Origin: Knufia peltigerae
Lineage: Eukaryota > Ascomycota > Eurotiomycetes > Chaetothyriales > Trichomeriaceae
DNA: 28,131 bases
Direction: 5' to 3'
NCBI GenBank assembly: GCA_030247855.1
Contig: JAPDRN010000232.1
Span: forward strand, 1-28,131
The notes under the pieces are model-generated. The model worked only from the letters and a program-made list of their open reading frames with translations. It did no database searches and was not told where the DNA came from. The first letter of the stretch is position 1. Every line of letters begins with the position of its first letter. A program made the position numbers and the translations under genes. Below, piece by piece: positions 10,363 to 19,694 of the stretch.

Positions 10363-12547
10363 ATGCCCATCGACAGATCGTGGCCGGGTTACAACAAGGG
10401 CACCGAGCCTGATGATGGATTCGAATGGATCTGGCAGGAAGCCATCCCGGCGGATCTGCCTGGACGAGATCCTCCAGTGGTCTACATCCCATTCGGTTAC
10501 GAGAAGAAGGTCTTACCAAAGGGTTGGAAGAAGACGCCCGAGAATAAGGCTCTCGATCTCGACATCGTCTTCGAAAAAGATGTCGAGTTTGTGATGCGAG
10601 ATGGAGTCAAGGTACGTCGGGCCCAACTCGCCCAACGTCAGGTCCGCGCTAATGTATCGAAATCTGAAGCTGTACGCGGACATCTACCGACCAGCAGACA
10701 CGGCCGATCGGAAGATCCCCATCATCATGCCCTATTCTCCGTACGGCAAGGGTGGAGGTGGCGCCAATCTGATGGACGTGGTTCCGTATCGCGTCGGCGT
10801 ACCCAAGAGTCGCCAGAGCGGGTTAGAGAAGTTCGAGGGGTGAGACCAGACTGGAGTTCGCCGCCACGCCGGGCTCTCAACTTCGATGCTGACTGCGGTC
10901 TTCCACAGACCCGACCCGAACGAGTGGTGCCGACGAGGCTACGCCATCCTGGACCCCAATGCCCGAGGTTCTTTCGACAGTGAGGGGAATCTACATTACT
11001 TTGGCAGAAAGGAAGGTCAGTTTGAGGCGTGTGACCACTGAGGATTGTTGTACATCCGGTGTTGGGTGGCTGACGAAAAGACGTGCTCCACGCTACAACA
11101 GGAGAGGACTGCCACGACCTTATCGAAGCCGCCGCGAGCTTTGACTGGTGCAACGGTAGCGTTGGGATGGCCGGCAACTCCTGGCTTGGAATTGCCCAGT
11201 ACTGGGCGGCCATGCAGCAGCCACCTTCTCTGAAGGCCATCGCCCCGTGGGAAGGATTCAGTGACATGTACCGCGAGCAGAGCCGCCGAGGAGGGATTCC
11301 ATGGTCACCATTCTTGCGCTGGGTTCTCATGGGCATTCCAGGTGAGTTGCGCTACAAACATTCACAGGACGATGTTGAGCGACCCTTGTTGATCATCTTC
11401 TAACGTGTGCTCGAGTTCAGGCCGTGGTCTCCAGGAAGACGCCGCTTCAATTGGCGAGAGCCGGGAGTACTGGGACCCATACTGGGAATCAAAAAGGGTT
11501 GATTTCAGCAAGATCAAGATCCCTTCCTATGTGCTCGCGTCTTACTCGTCCATGCTACACACGATGGGATCCGTTCGAGCTTTCAGAGAAATCAATTGCA
11601 GCGACAAGTGGTTACGTTTCCACCCTCATCAAGAGTGGTATGAAGATTATCTTCACAGTTCGGTTGATGATCTGGATCGATTCTTTGAAAGATACTTAAA
11701 GGGCGAGCAAAATGGCTGGGAGTCGACGCCAAAAGTGCGCGTCTCCATGTACCGCTACGGACAAACTGTATGTACAATTCCCCACCGACAACAGCTCCTA
11801 TTCCTTTGCTGGAATTGTGTCGAGCTGACTTGCAATTGCGACCCAAAGTACCCCGTTTATGACCAAGTCGAAGAAGACTACCCCATCCCTCGAACACAAT
11901 ACACCAAGCTGTACCTGACCGCGGCGAAAACGATGCATATATCGCCCAGTTCCACCGAGGCTGTGCACTCATACGACTCGACCACCAAGGGCATGGTGAC
12001 GTATGACTTCGTCTTCCCAGAGCGAACTACACTGGCCGGCTACTCGAAACTCCGATTCTTTGTGTCATGCAAGGAGCACAACGACCTGGACATTTATGTG
12101 ATGCTACGAAAGCTGTCCGCTGATGGCGAACTGATGGAGCAGTCTAACGTGCCTCTCCACGAGTTGCCATCGCACATCACATCAGTCAAGGATGTGGCCA
12201 ATGTTAACCCTACTAAATACTTGGGACCGACGGGAATGCTGAGGGCTTCTCATCGTGCCATGGATCCTGAGAAGTCAACAGAATATCTGCCATTCCATCC
12301 GCATCTCAAGCCGGAGTACGTAAACCCGGGGGACGTGGTGCCTCTGGACCTCGGAATCTGGCCGATGGGGATTGTCTTTGAGAAGGGAGAGGGCCTGCGA
12401 CTGCAGATCTCGGGCAAGACGATGGTCTTGCCTGAATGGGACAATCCGCATGTGGCACACGCCGAGCCTAAGTTCAACAAAGGGTTCCACAACGTGCATT
12501 TGGGAGGGGAGTATGCGGAGAGTTACTTGCTGGTCCCGAAGTTGTAG
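10363..12547 (+). CDS. CocE/NonD-family alpha/beta hydrolase
   Basis: Exons 10363-10611, 10670-10839, 10909-11015, 11102-11341, 11421-11767 and 11849-12547 give 603 residues in frame. The family (X-Pro dipeptidyl-peptidase S15 / CocE) consists of serine hydrolases of esters and amides, with an alpha/beta-hydrolase core and a C-terminal jelly-roll domain. The nucleophile elbow is GMAGNSWLG with Ser202. The N-terminal strand DVEFVMRDGVKLYADIYRP (73-91) and the SPYGKGG segment are typical. After the cap come KWLRFHPHQEW and FFERYLKG, where the fungal NonD-like group keeps a conserved His and Glu-Trp. The C-terminal domain starts near PIPRTQYTKLYL and closes with the GEYAESYLLVPKL segment. No signal peptide is seen, so it should act inside the cell. 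The fifth intron (11768-11848) is 81 bases, stop-free and in frame, so a 27-residue longer isoform is possible. Substrate unknown; an ester or lactone of the clustered pathway is inference. Confidence 0.85.
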
Positions 12548-12748
12548 TGGTTGTCAGAAGGAGGGTGGTAGTATTGACACATACGTTTGGCGAGGTGGCG
12601 TTCGTTCCGTAGTCGAATCGATCACGATGGTGCGTTAGATGTGTCAATGGAACAATCAGATGCTCTTGAATTTCCGGACACGGCCTAATATTCCAACCAA
12701 GAGTCATGTGTTGTTGCAGGTTGACGATTGTCAATGATGGGCTGATCG
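12548..12748. other. Convergent 3' spacer, hydrolase / regulator
   Basis: Two genes end tail to tail with 201 bases between their stop codons. No gene or clear hairpin terminator is seen; the space should hold both polyadenylation regions. Confidence 0.5.
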
Positions 12749-15303
12749 CTACCCTTCACCAGAAGAAGGGTTCTCAGAGAATGGCGCTTGTAACCTTGAG
12801 CTGCCAACAAGTAAAGAAAAGCTCTTGCGGAGGCCTGATAGTTCCGATTCGCAGCCTTGACCAGCGAGGTCGGATTCTCTCTCAGATATTTCGACGAGCC
12901 CTAGACGTTTATGTGTCAGTCGAGGCGATGTCTCTAGTGCTCTGCAGGGCAATTGTAACACCGGATCGAGGATACAACTCACTGAGCGCGCAGTTTCCAA
13001 TGTCCCAGTATCTGCCGATCCGTCTCAGGACGAGCTTGATGAGCTGGATATGGTGATCATGATCAGAAGCCTTGTCTGCGTGCAGGGCAGTACGGATCAT
13101 GTCTAGCGACGGGCCAACAATGGTACAGGTAATGAATGGGCAAGCTTGCGCGATATACTCGGGGGCCCAGGCCTGCATTGCGCGGAAGACTGTCTGGGTG
13201 TCAAACGGACAGCGTATCGGTTCCTCAACCATGTCATCTGTTGGTTGCTTATTTCGAGGTTGTCTCCGAGCTTCTCTTGCTTTTCTCAGTAGGACGCGAA
13301 CACTGTCAGGTCAGCATCAGTAACTAATCAGAGGGGGCGTGCGTATTTTGAGGCCTCGGGTTCACAACATACGTATGTAGCATGACGTTCATGGAGATGA
13401 TCCAATTGTAGGATGCAAAGTTCCTCTCATTGAAAAGAAACCCTGTCGGCCTCAAGTCATACTCTGGTGGCAACAGGAGCATGAAAAGTGGGAGAGTTGC
13501 TTCAAAAGTGTCGATGTTCTCCAAAGAGGTGTCGGTGTGTAGGAGGAAGTCGTTGGCTCTGGCCATGAGAAATGTCGAGATTAAAAACCAAGCCCGTGCG
13601 CCCAGGTGCAAATGCTCGTGAAGCGTGTCCCAGATCCGGGCCGAGTCGGTGTTGATCATAGTAGACGGAACAGGAGTGTCGGCGAACCACTCAGGGTCGG
13701 GAATGGGTAATAGAACGCACATATGTTCTTTGTCGATACAATAGGGCCGCCGAAGGATGGTAGATGAGAAGACATCCAGCTCCCAGACCGCCCACCATGC
13801 CCGTCTCTGCTCTTCGATCAAGACCCACTCATCTGCTGGCCTCGAAGTGAGCTGAGACTCATCCCGTTCCGCATCTATATTGTTGAGACCCAACTCCAAA
13901 GCGAGGCGAACCGCGGATCCAATTAGAAACCAGCAGTTCGTCGATGGTCGACTCGTTTGTTCGTGGAATGACAACAAGATGCAGCCCTGGAGAAGGGCCA
14001 TTGAGGGCTGCCAGCGGCCCTCATAGGAGAATGCGGTATCGTAAAGTGCGCGGGCCTTTGCCGCGAAGACCTGACCTCTCGCATATGGTGCCACGTCGTC
14101 GAAGAAGGAAGAAGTGGAGAAGCGAGCGGACATGGCCATGACACCGCTCAGGATGAAAGCATCTTCTTTCTTCAAATCGGAATAGCCTGACCCTTCGTCG
14201 ATCAGGGTCTTGAATCGATGCACGAACCTCGGCCGGTGGAAGAGAGGGAGGAAACACTGGACACTATCGAAGAACAAGTCGATGCTGGGGGCGGAGTCAG
14301 TAGTTCGTAATGATAATAAGGGGATTAACGTACAGTTCATGAACGACCTCCGTGGGGACATGGAAATCGTAAGCATCGGCGGCCCCATTGTTCACGAAGG
14401 TGGGAATTGGTAGAGGCTGTTGAAGAGGGCCTGTGGGGAATGCAAGATCATAACGAGTCAACAGAGTGCGGTCGAGAAGAATACGGAGCAAGGGTAGCAT
14501 CCTACCTGACGGCATTGGCGGGAGGTTTAACTCTGGTCCATCCCAGCCGGCTAAAGTAGTCCAGAAAGCGAGGTCTGCGTCCACGTCGATGGATGGCGCA
14601 GCACTGCATTCACTGACAACACCGGCAGAGACATCTGGCCAATTCCTTGCGGCGGTGAAACCCGTCACTCCAGGAGAGACCGGCAGCTCCGTTGCAGGGT
14701 CAACACAAGATTGGGAAAGGACTTGCGAGCCCGGCCGTCGCCTTTGCAAAGCTCTTTGAAGCTGTTCGACGTCGAACTGATCGAGGAGTCGATCTTGAAG
14801 GGCCCTAAAATTAGCCTGATTGTTCATTTCCTTACAAGGAGTGCACGAGTACAGGGACAAATGAGATGCATGGCCTTGCATACCTAGTTCTGCCTCGGCA
14901 TCGGACTGACGTAGTTGATTGAGGAGAGTGCGATATCTCGTGCCGGGAGAGGGTCGGCGTCGTTTTGCAGGATAAAAGCAGGCAGAATTGCCGTTGGTAC
15001 ACCTGGTACATGACGGACGTTTGCGGTCACCTGATCGATTGAATGAGTTCAGCCACGGTGAGGTCCTTCCCAAACTTGTCGCATGCAAGGGCAGGAACGG
15101 AGGCCCATAGAAAGGCATTCCTTACATTTGCTCTTCTTTCTGGATCCTTAATCAGTTACATTCGTGCACAAGGCCAGACACGGCTATTCAGCATACCTGT
15201 TACATTGATCGCAAGATCTCCTGGAAAGCATTGGAACTTCGCGAGATGGGGATACAAGCCACCCGGTCCAATTGGTCTCGCCGTCGTCTCCTGGGGAAGC
15301 CAT
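12749..15303 (-). CDS. Zn2Cys6 fungal transcription factor
   Basis: Six exons read on the minus strand (15303-15197, 15139-15126, 15030-14334, 14284-13373, 13302-12983, 12900-12749) join to 733 residues. The binuclear zinc cluster is intact only when three exons are joined: Cys31, 34, 41, 48, 51 and 58, with C-X2-C-X6-C-X6-C-X2-C-X6-C spacing and a basic RKKSK loop. The second exon is just 14 bases and supplies that loop. The fungal-specific transcription-factor domain follows from about residue 273 (IDLFFDSVQCFLPLFHRPRF), with the usual RRAWWAVWELDVFSS segment near the middle and a helical C-terminus (LHTVRVLLRKARE, LRRIGRYWDIGN). It should bind CGG-type sites in the nucleus and is the obvious candidate regulator of the flanking oxygenase genes. 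The ATG at 15303 was chosen as the first in frame; the Met at residue 25 is an alternative. DNA-binding class is sure; its targets are inferred. Confidence 0.9.
15126..15139 (-). other. 14-base microexon of the zinc-cluster gene
   Basis: AAAGAAGAGCAAAT is bounded upstream by a CAG acceptor (intron 15140-15196) and downstream by a GTAAGG donor (intron 15031-15125). It completes Arg36, encodes Lys-Lys-Ser-Lys and gives the first base of Cys41. Without it the zinc cluster loses its basic loop and the frame shifts, which argues that the exon is real. Confidence 0.85.
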
Positions 15304-16106
15304 GAGTTGGCAATCAAGAGAATCGTCCGAGATTTCTACGTTCGAGTCTGCTCCGGGACGAGGGAAGGAGTACAAATCTGGATGGCAACGAATGCAAGAT
15401 GGACGTCGCTCTCTAGAAAGAAAAGGTAGATGACTTTAACTTCATAGCAAAGATGACTGACATAAAAAATACGCCCAAGAACCGAAGGAACCTCACAAAC
15501 CTTGTCCTGGTCTTTTGTGGTATGGGGTATAGGATTTGTGTGGAAAATGCATCGTCCTCGCCCAGATTTCCCCGGCCTCTCCACCGTGCGTAAGATTTCT
15601 AGTGGCAAGTCCTTTACGCTCGTTCTGGGAAATTCGGGGGTCCCAGGCGACTTGATTCAATAGAATCGTGGCTAGATCTGACAAAGAAGACTGACTGTAG
15701 CCAGATTCTCTCATGGTCGAATCCTTGCTCGGTTGGCGATGTCATGTCTATGCCTGGGTCGGCATTCACGAACACCGGTCGCCACATCTGTCCTAGCGGC
15801 ATGGAGCGCGAGCACGTGTGATAGCGCCAAAGATCACAGCCGGCATTCACAAATCCCGGAAATCTGGGGTACGGACCTGCTCAAAGCCGAGCCAAGAAGC
15901 CGGTCGGGGCCACCGGCTACGGGTACGAATACGATTGACACTGCGCTGGCAACGCAGCTGGGGTGGAATGCTGTAGTATTGTAAAGCTGATCTTGATCTG
16001 CTCGCCGTGCGGTTCTGCTAAGTGTGCGTCACGTGAACTCGTGTGCAGCTCAGCCTGCGATGGTGTCGAAACCACCACGACGCAACCGCGACGCGTTTCG
16101 TTTTCC
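15304..16106. promoter_or_regulatory. Promoter region of the transcription factor
   Basis: These 803 bases lie upstream of the regulator start and downstream of the TfdB-like gene (both minus strand). No gene is supportable here. CACGTG at about 16030 and ACGCGT near 16091 are recognisable six-base elements but are not diagnostic. Confidence 0.5.
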
Positions 16107-18179
16107 TCACACCTGGCCACGATGCAGGATTTGGCGAAGGACTTTCAGCAGCGCACCGGCTGGGTCATCCACCATTTGGAGAGATCTCCAGGCGATGAAG
16201 CGATCGGGTCGCACGAGCAGACACCCATCTTCCTCGATCTCCCTCACAGACTCCCACTGAAAGTACACATCCTCCCAATCTTGACGGAATCCGATCGAAT
16301 ATGCCGCCAGCGGAATGTCCAGAGCCTTTGATACCTGAGCCGCTGCCTCTTTCCACCGCTCGCCACCGATGCCAGTCAGGACTGTGAATCCACCATTGCC
16401 AGCTAAATCGATCGTCGAGATTCGCTGCCCCGGAACAGCTCGATTGAGCCAAGCATGTGGAAGCCGTGCACCGGGATATGTTGAGCGTGTATGGTCAAGG
16501 ATGGGATCTCCCATAAGAGGTGGCTCGTCGCCCTGATCAGCTTGATAGACAGCTCCGGACCGATACCGCTGGTTCATCTCGATCCCCAGCCCCTGGAATT
16601 CATATCTGGTCCCCTTGATGGCCTTTATGAAGTCTTGCCGACGTTGTTTTCCGACTGCACTGTTGACAGACAGTTCTGCAAACGCCGAGACTCGCTCTTC
16701 GGCGCTTGGCTCTAAAATGCCCGCGCTCTTCCACAGAGGCAGATGGTCTAGGAAGCCTTGAAATGCTCTGTCGGAATATCAGCTCCCTGACTCGGGGTTA
16801 CAGGTCGAGAATAGGCTCTTACCTGGACACAATGTTGGCGCCAACAGGCTGCCGTTCCTGCTCATAGGAATCGAGAAGTTCTGGCCCAGCCAGACCTGCG
16901 ATGTACGAGGTAAAGTCAGCGTCAAGTCGTCCACCAGCGACAAGAGATAGAACAACGGGTCAATGGCGCACCTTTGAGAACGTACGCAACCTTCCATGCC
17001 AGATTAAACGCGTCTTGAACACAGGTGTTGGAACCGAGTCCATTGGCGGGAGGGTGACGATGGACCGCATCCCCGAGGCAGAACACGTTACCCTTAGCAT
17101 ACTTCTCCGCCCAGATGTTGTTGACGAGCCATTTGCTGACGTTGAGGATTTCGACATCGACGGAGTCATCGCCGATGATCTGTTTGATGCGCTTCATCCA
17201 ATGCTCCTGAGTCGGCGGGATGTCTGCTTTGTACCCCGGCACTGGGAACATAATGAACACCCACTCATGCCACGGCTTCACCATTCGGGGAAAACCGATC
17301 CAGGCAAAGTCGGGATGGCTCACGTCATGCTGGTAGCACCAGTGCAAATTACCCTGCCTGTGTGCGATGTACTTGCTCAAGTCTGCCTTGACCAGCACAT
17401 TCCACGCCAACCCTCCGCCCGGATTCTGCCTCAGCGGTAGATCAAGTTGTTGGATGATTCGACTTCGGGCACCGTCTGCACCGAACAAGTACCGGCACCG
17501 AATCCGATGTATTGTCCCGAAGACGGTGTCTCTGACGATCACGTCCACCTGGCCTTTGGCGACATCATCCTGGAAGCGCAGGAACTCCGTGTTGAAACGA
17601 GTGATGAAGCCACTGGTCGCCGCTTTGCGGATGAGGATTGGTTCAAGACGAGTCTGTGGCAGATCGATTGGGTCGCAAGGGCTGACCTCTTTGTACTTGG
17701 CTTCCAAGGCAGGACCGTTGCCCCAGGCGTACAAGCGCGCATATTCTTCTCCGGCCATGCTGTATCCCCACCGGGTATGCATCATGCTTTCTTTCGGACT
17801 CGCCAGCTCTCGGCAGTCTTCTTCCAGACCAATGTCCCGTAAGCACTCTGGACGACAAATTCAGCACCGAGCTCAATTACTTGTTGCAGAGATCATGAAA
17901 CTGACCTAGAGCAGCCATGTTGGTGATGTGTGCGCGTGGTGTTTCTGCCGTGGTGGATGTCATTCCAATTACAATCCCTTGAATTCCTGGCGACTAATCG
18001 TTAGAACTTTGGTCTTCTTGGCTCTTCGGGCCCTCAAAAGGCTGAGTGCCCGAGTCCCTACCGTGTGAACCCAGGAAAGCAGCCAGAGATCCTCCTGCTG
18101 GCCCTGTCCCGACAACAACCACTTGGGTGTTGAAATCGGGATCCAGAGGGGCATCTTCGCCAGCCGTAATGCTCCCCAT
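16107..18179 (-). CDS. FAD-dependent aromatic hydroxylase, TfdB-like
   Basis: Exons on the minus strand (18179-18062, 17986-17906, 17847-16972, 16895-16823, 16767-16107) give 602 residues, matching the roughly 600 of bacterial 2,4-dichlorophenol 6-monooxygenase (TfdB). It is a class A flavin hydroxylase expected to hydroxylate an aromatic ring with NAD(P)H and O2. Motifs seen are VVVGTGPAGG (21-30) for FAD, PRAHITNMAALECLRDIGLE (56-75, the typical TfdB-like helix), LFGADGARSR (187-196), and CLGDAVHRHPPANGLGSN (323-340) for the second FAD contact. The C-terminal part (about 470-602) is the small TfdB-type tail, with GFTVLTGIGG and LVRPDRFIAWR near its end. It differs from the flavoprotein at 6949-9254 in subfamily, length and C-terminal domain, so the two are not recent duplicates. 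It shares a 554-base divergent promoter region with the carbonic anhydrase gene. The real substrate is unknown. Confidence 0.9.
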
Positions 18180-18290
18180 TGCGGTGCAATGGTACAATAT
18201 CGGTCGTCTTTATCTCGTTCTCGGCGTGAGGCAAGGTACAAGGCGAGATTTACTATCGCTGCGTTTCGCTTTCAGGGTGGGCAATGAAAG

Positions 18291-18301
18291 TATAATATAG
18301 T
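18291..18301 (-). promoter_or_regulatory. TATA-like box of the TfdB-like gene
   Basis: On the minus strand the sequence reads CTATATTATAC, about 112 bases before the ATG at 18179. Assigned from composition and distance. Confidence 0.4.
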
Positions 18302-18604
18302 ATGCCTCGGTCTTTGCTCCACGCGGAGCGAGCCCAAATACTGTGCCTACACTGCCAACAGCGAATATCCGGACCCTGATGCATCCAGGACAGATTGCAA
18401 TCTCGCTCTAGCTCATGCGTTGTCATCACGCGTGTCGTGTTGAGCCGCCGGACATCACGACTCCCGCGTCTCCATCATACATGCCAAGAACCTTCCACTC
18501 GCGGTCTGCACCATGGCCGAGCCCCAGATTAGGTGAACGATATGGGAGCAGCTTATGCAATTTCTCCAGGATGGAGCGGCCAGCTGCCGTCGGCGATAAG
18601 AGAA

Positions 18605-18610
18605 TATAAG
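18605..18610 (+). promoter_or_regulatory. TATA-like box of the carbonic anhydrase gene
   Basis: TATAAG lies about 125 bases upstream of the ATG at 18734. It supports that ATG as the main start rather than the in-frame ATG at 18542, which lies upstream of this box. Confidence 0.45.
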
Positions 18611-18733
18611 GTTAAGCTGCGATGGTTCAGCCTTCTTGGTGCCGGTGTTTTCCTCTTCTTCTTTCCTTTTGGCCTTTCTCCGATATTTCACATCACCAGA
18701 AGGCACTTCAAAAGCAACGACAAGCCATTCATC

Positions 18734-19490
18734 ATGTCGAAATCGCTCGGTCATGATCGCTTTAATCCCTACGTTCCATTTGACTTCAAGGCGGCCAATG
18801 ACAATTACGTGAAGAATGTGTTCAAAGACCAGGATCCGCCAGTGGGTGCGAGTTCTCGAGTTGGGATCATCACCTGTTGCGACGCGCGTAGTAGTCCCGA
18901 CCACTTCTTCCAGTTAAGCCACAATCAGGCTTTCATCATTCGGAATGGCGGCGGCCGGACGAGTCCTCCAGATGTGATTCGCACATTGGCGAGTATCGAG
19001 ATTCTGAGCGACATCAAGGAAATCATGGTCATCCACCATACAGGTAAGAGAAGAACGCACCACGACCTGCCCTCCGTCATCGCCCTCGCCTCGAACATGG
19101 TGGTTATGAATCTAACACAAATCAGACTGTGGATCTCTGCACTGCAGCGACGAGTTCTTTCGCAACGCCATCGCGAAGAACGACCCCGGCATGAAGGACG
19201 GCCCATTCCTCGAGGGAGCAGACTTGTGGATCCAGGGCGTCGCATGGGTCCCATTTGATTGGAAGGAGGGCGAGACGGAGCGACAGGCGCTGGACCGCAG
19301 TGTTGTGGACGATGTGCTGTTCCTGCGCCGGCATCCGCTCATGAAGCCCTCAATCCCCATCACAGGCTGGGTCTACAACGGAAGCACCGGGGCCGTGGAG
19401 GAGATTGGCTGCGGGTTGAAAGGTGGGCGTGATCCCAAACAGCTCGAACTACTAGCAGAACAGCTCGCAGAGCGTGGAGTACCGAATTGA
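18734..19490 (+). CDS. Beta-class carbonic anhydrase
   Basis: Two exons (18734-19043 and 19126-19490) give 224 residues. The enzyme interconverts CO2 and bicarbonate at a zinc ion. The zinc ligands of the beta class are all visible: Cys48 within C-C-D-A-R, whose Asp50-Arg52 pair is the conserved dyad, and His102 with Cys105 in HHTDCG. The exon junction falls between the His and the Cys. Between them FIIRNGGGRTSPPDVIRTLASIEI matches the RNAGG helix of the family, with Gly in place of the usual Ala. The frame stays open upstream to an ATG at 18542, which would add 64 residues including a hydrophobic stretch; the TATA-like box at 18605 favours the shorter cytosolic form. The gene sits head to head with a flavin hydroxylase and tail to tail with a P450, unusual company for this enzyme. 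Related beta-fold enzymes such as CS2 hydrolase use the same ligands, so the substrate is not certain. Confidence 0.88.
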
Positions 19491-19694
19491 AGCAGCGATT
19501 GAGACGCGCTCATCGTTGTGTCATCAATATCTAAAGAGCGCAATATGAATGACCGCCTCGCAAGATTCTGGTTACCCCCATACTTCATTTCAAGATAGAC
19601 ACCAGTTTATGAGTCGTTAGATAGATACGCTCTCGTACAGACACGACGTTAAAATTCCCACATTGATACATTGGTTTATTTCTGTTCCATTCAA
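19491..19694. other. Convergent 3' spacer, carbonic anhydrase / P450
   Basis: 204 bases between two facing stop codons; A/T-rich parts fit polyadenylation regions. No gene is seen. Confidence 0.5.

Larger units (their letters stand above)
18180..18733. promoter_or_regulatory. Divergent promoter, hydroxylase / carbonic anhydrase
   Basis: The 554 bases between two outward-facing starts contain a TATA-like element for each gene (18291-18301 for minus, 18605-18610 for plus). CGG/CCG-containing blocks lie between them, including ATCCGGAC at 18367-18374 and CCGCCGG near 18443. ATCCGGAC also occurs in the region upstream of the hydrolase gene (10047-10054). Shared control by the clustered Zn2Cys6 factor is possible but unproven. 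Confidence 0.5.

Noticed and set aside
16901..17909. Plus-strand frames of 130-180 codons opposite the TfdB-like gene
   Set aside because: Antisense to exons whose joined translation carries all FAD motifs; no independent evidence for a gene.
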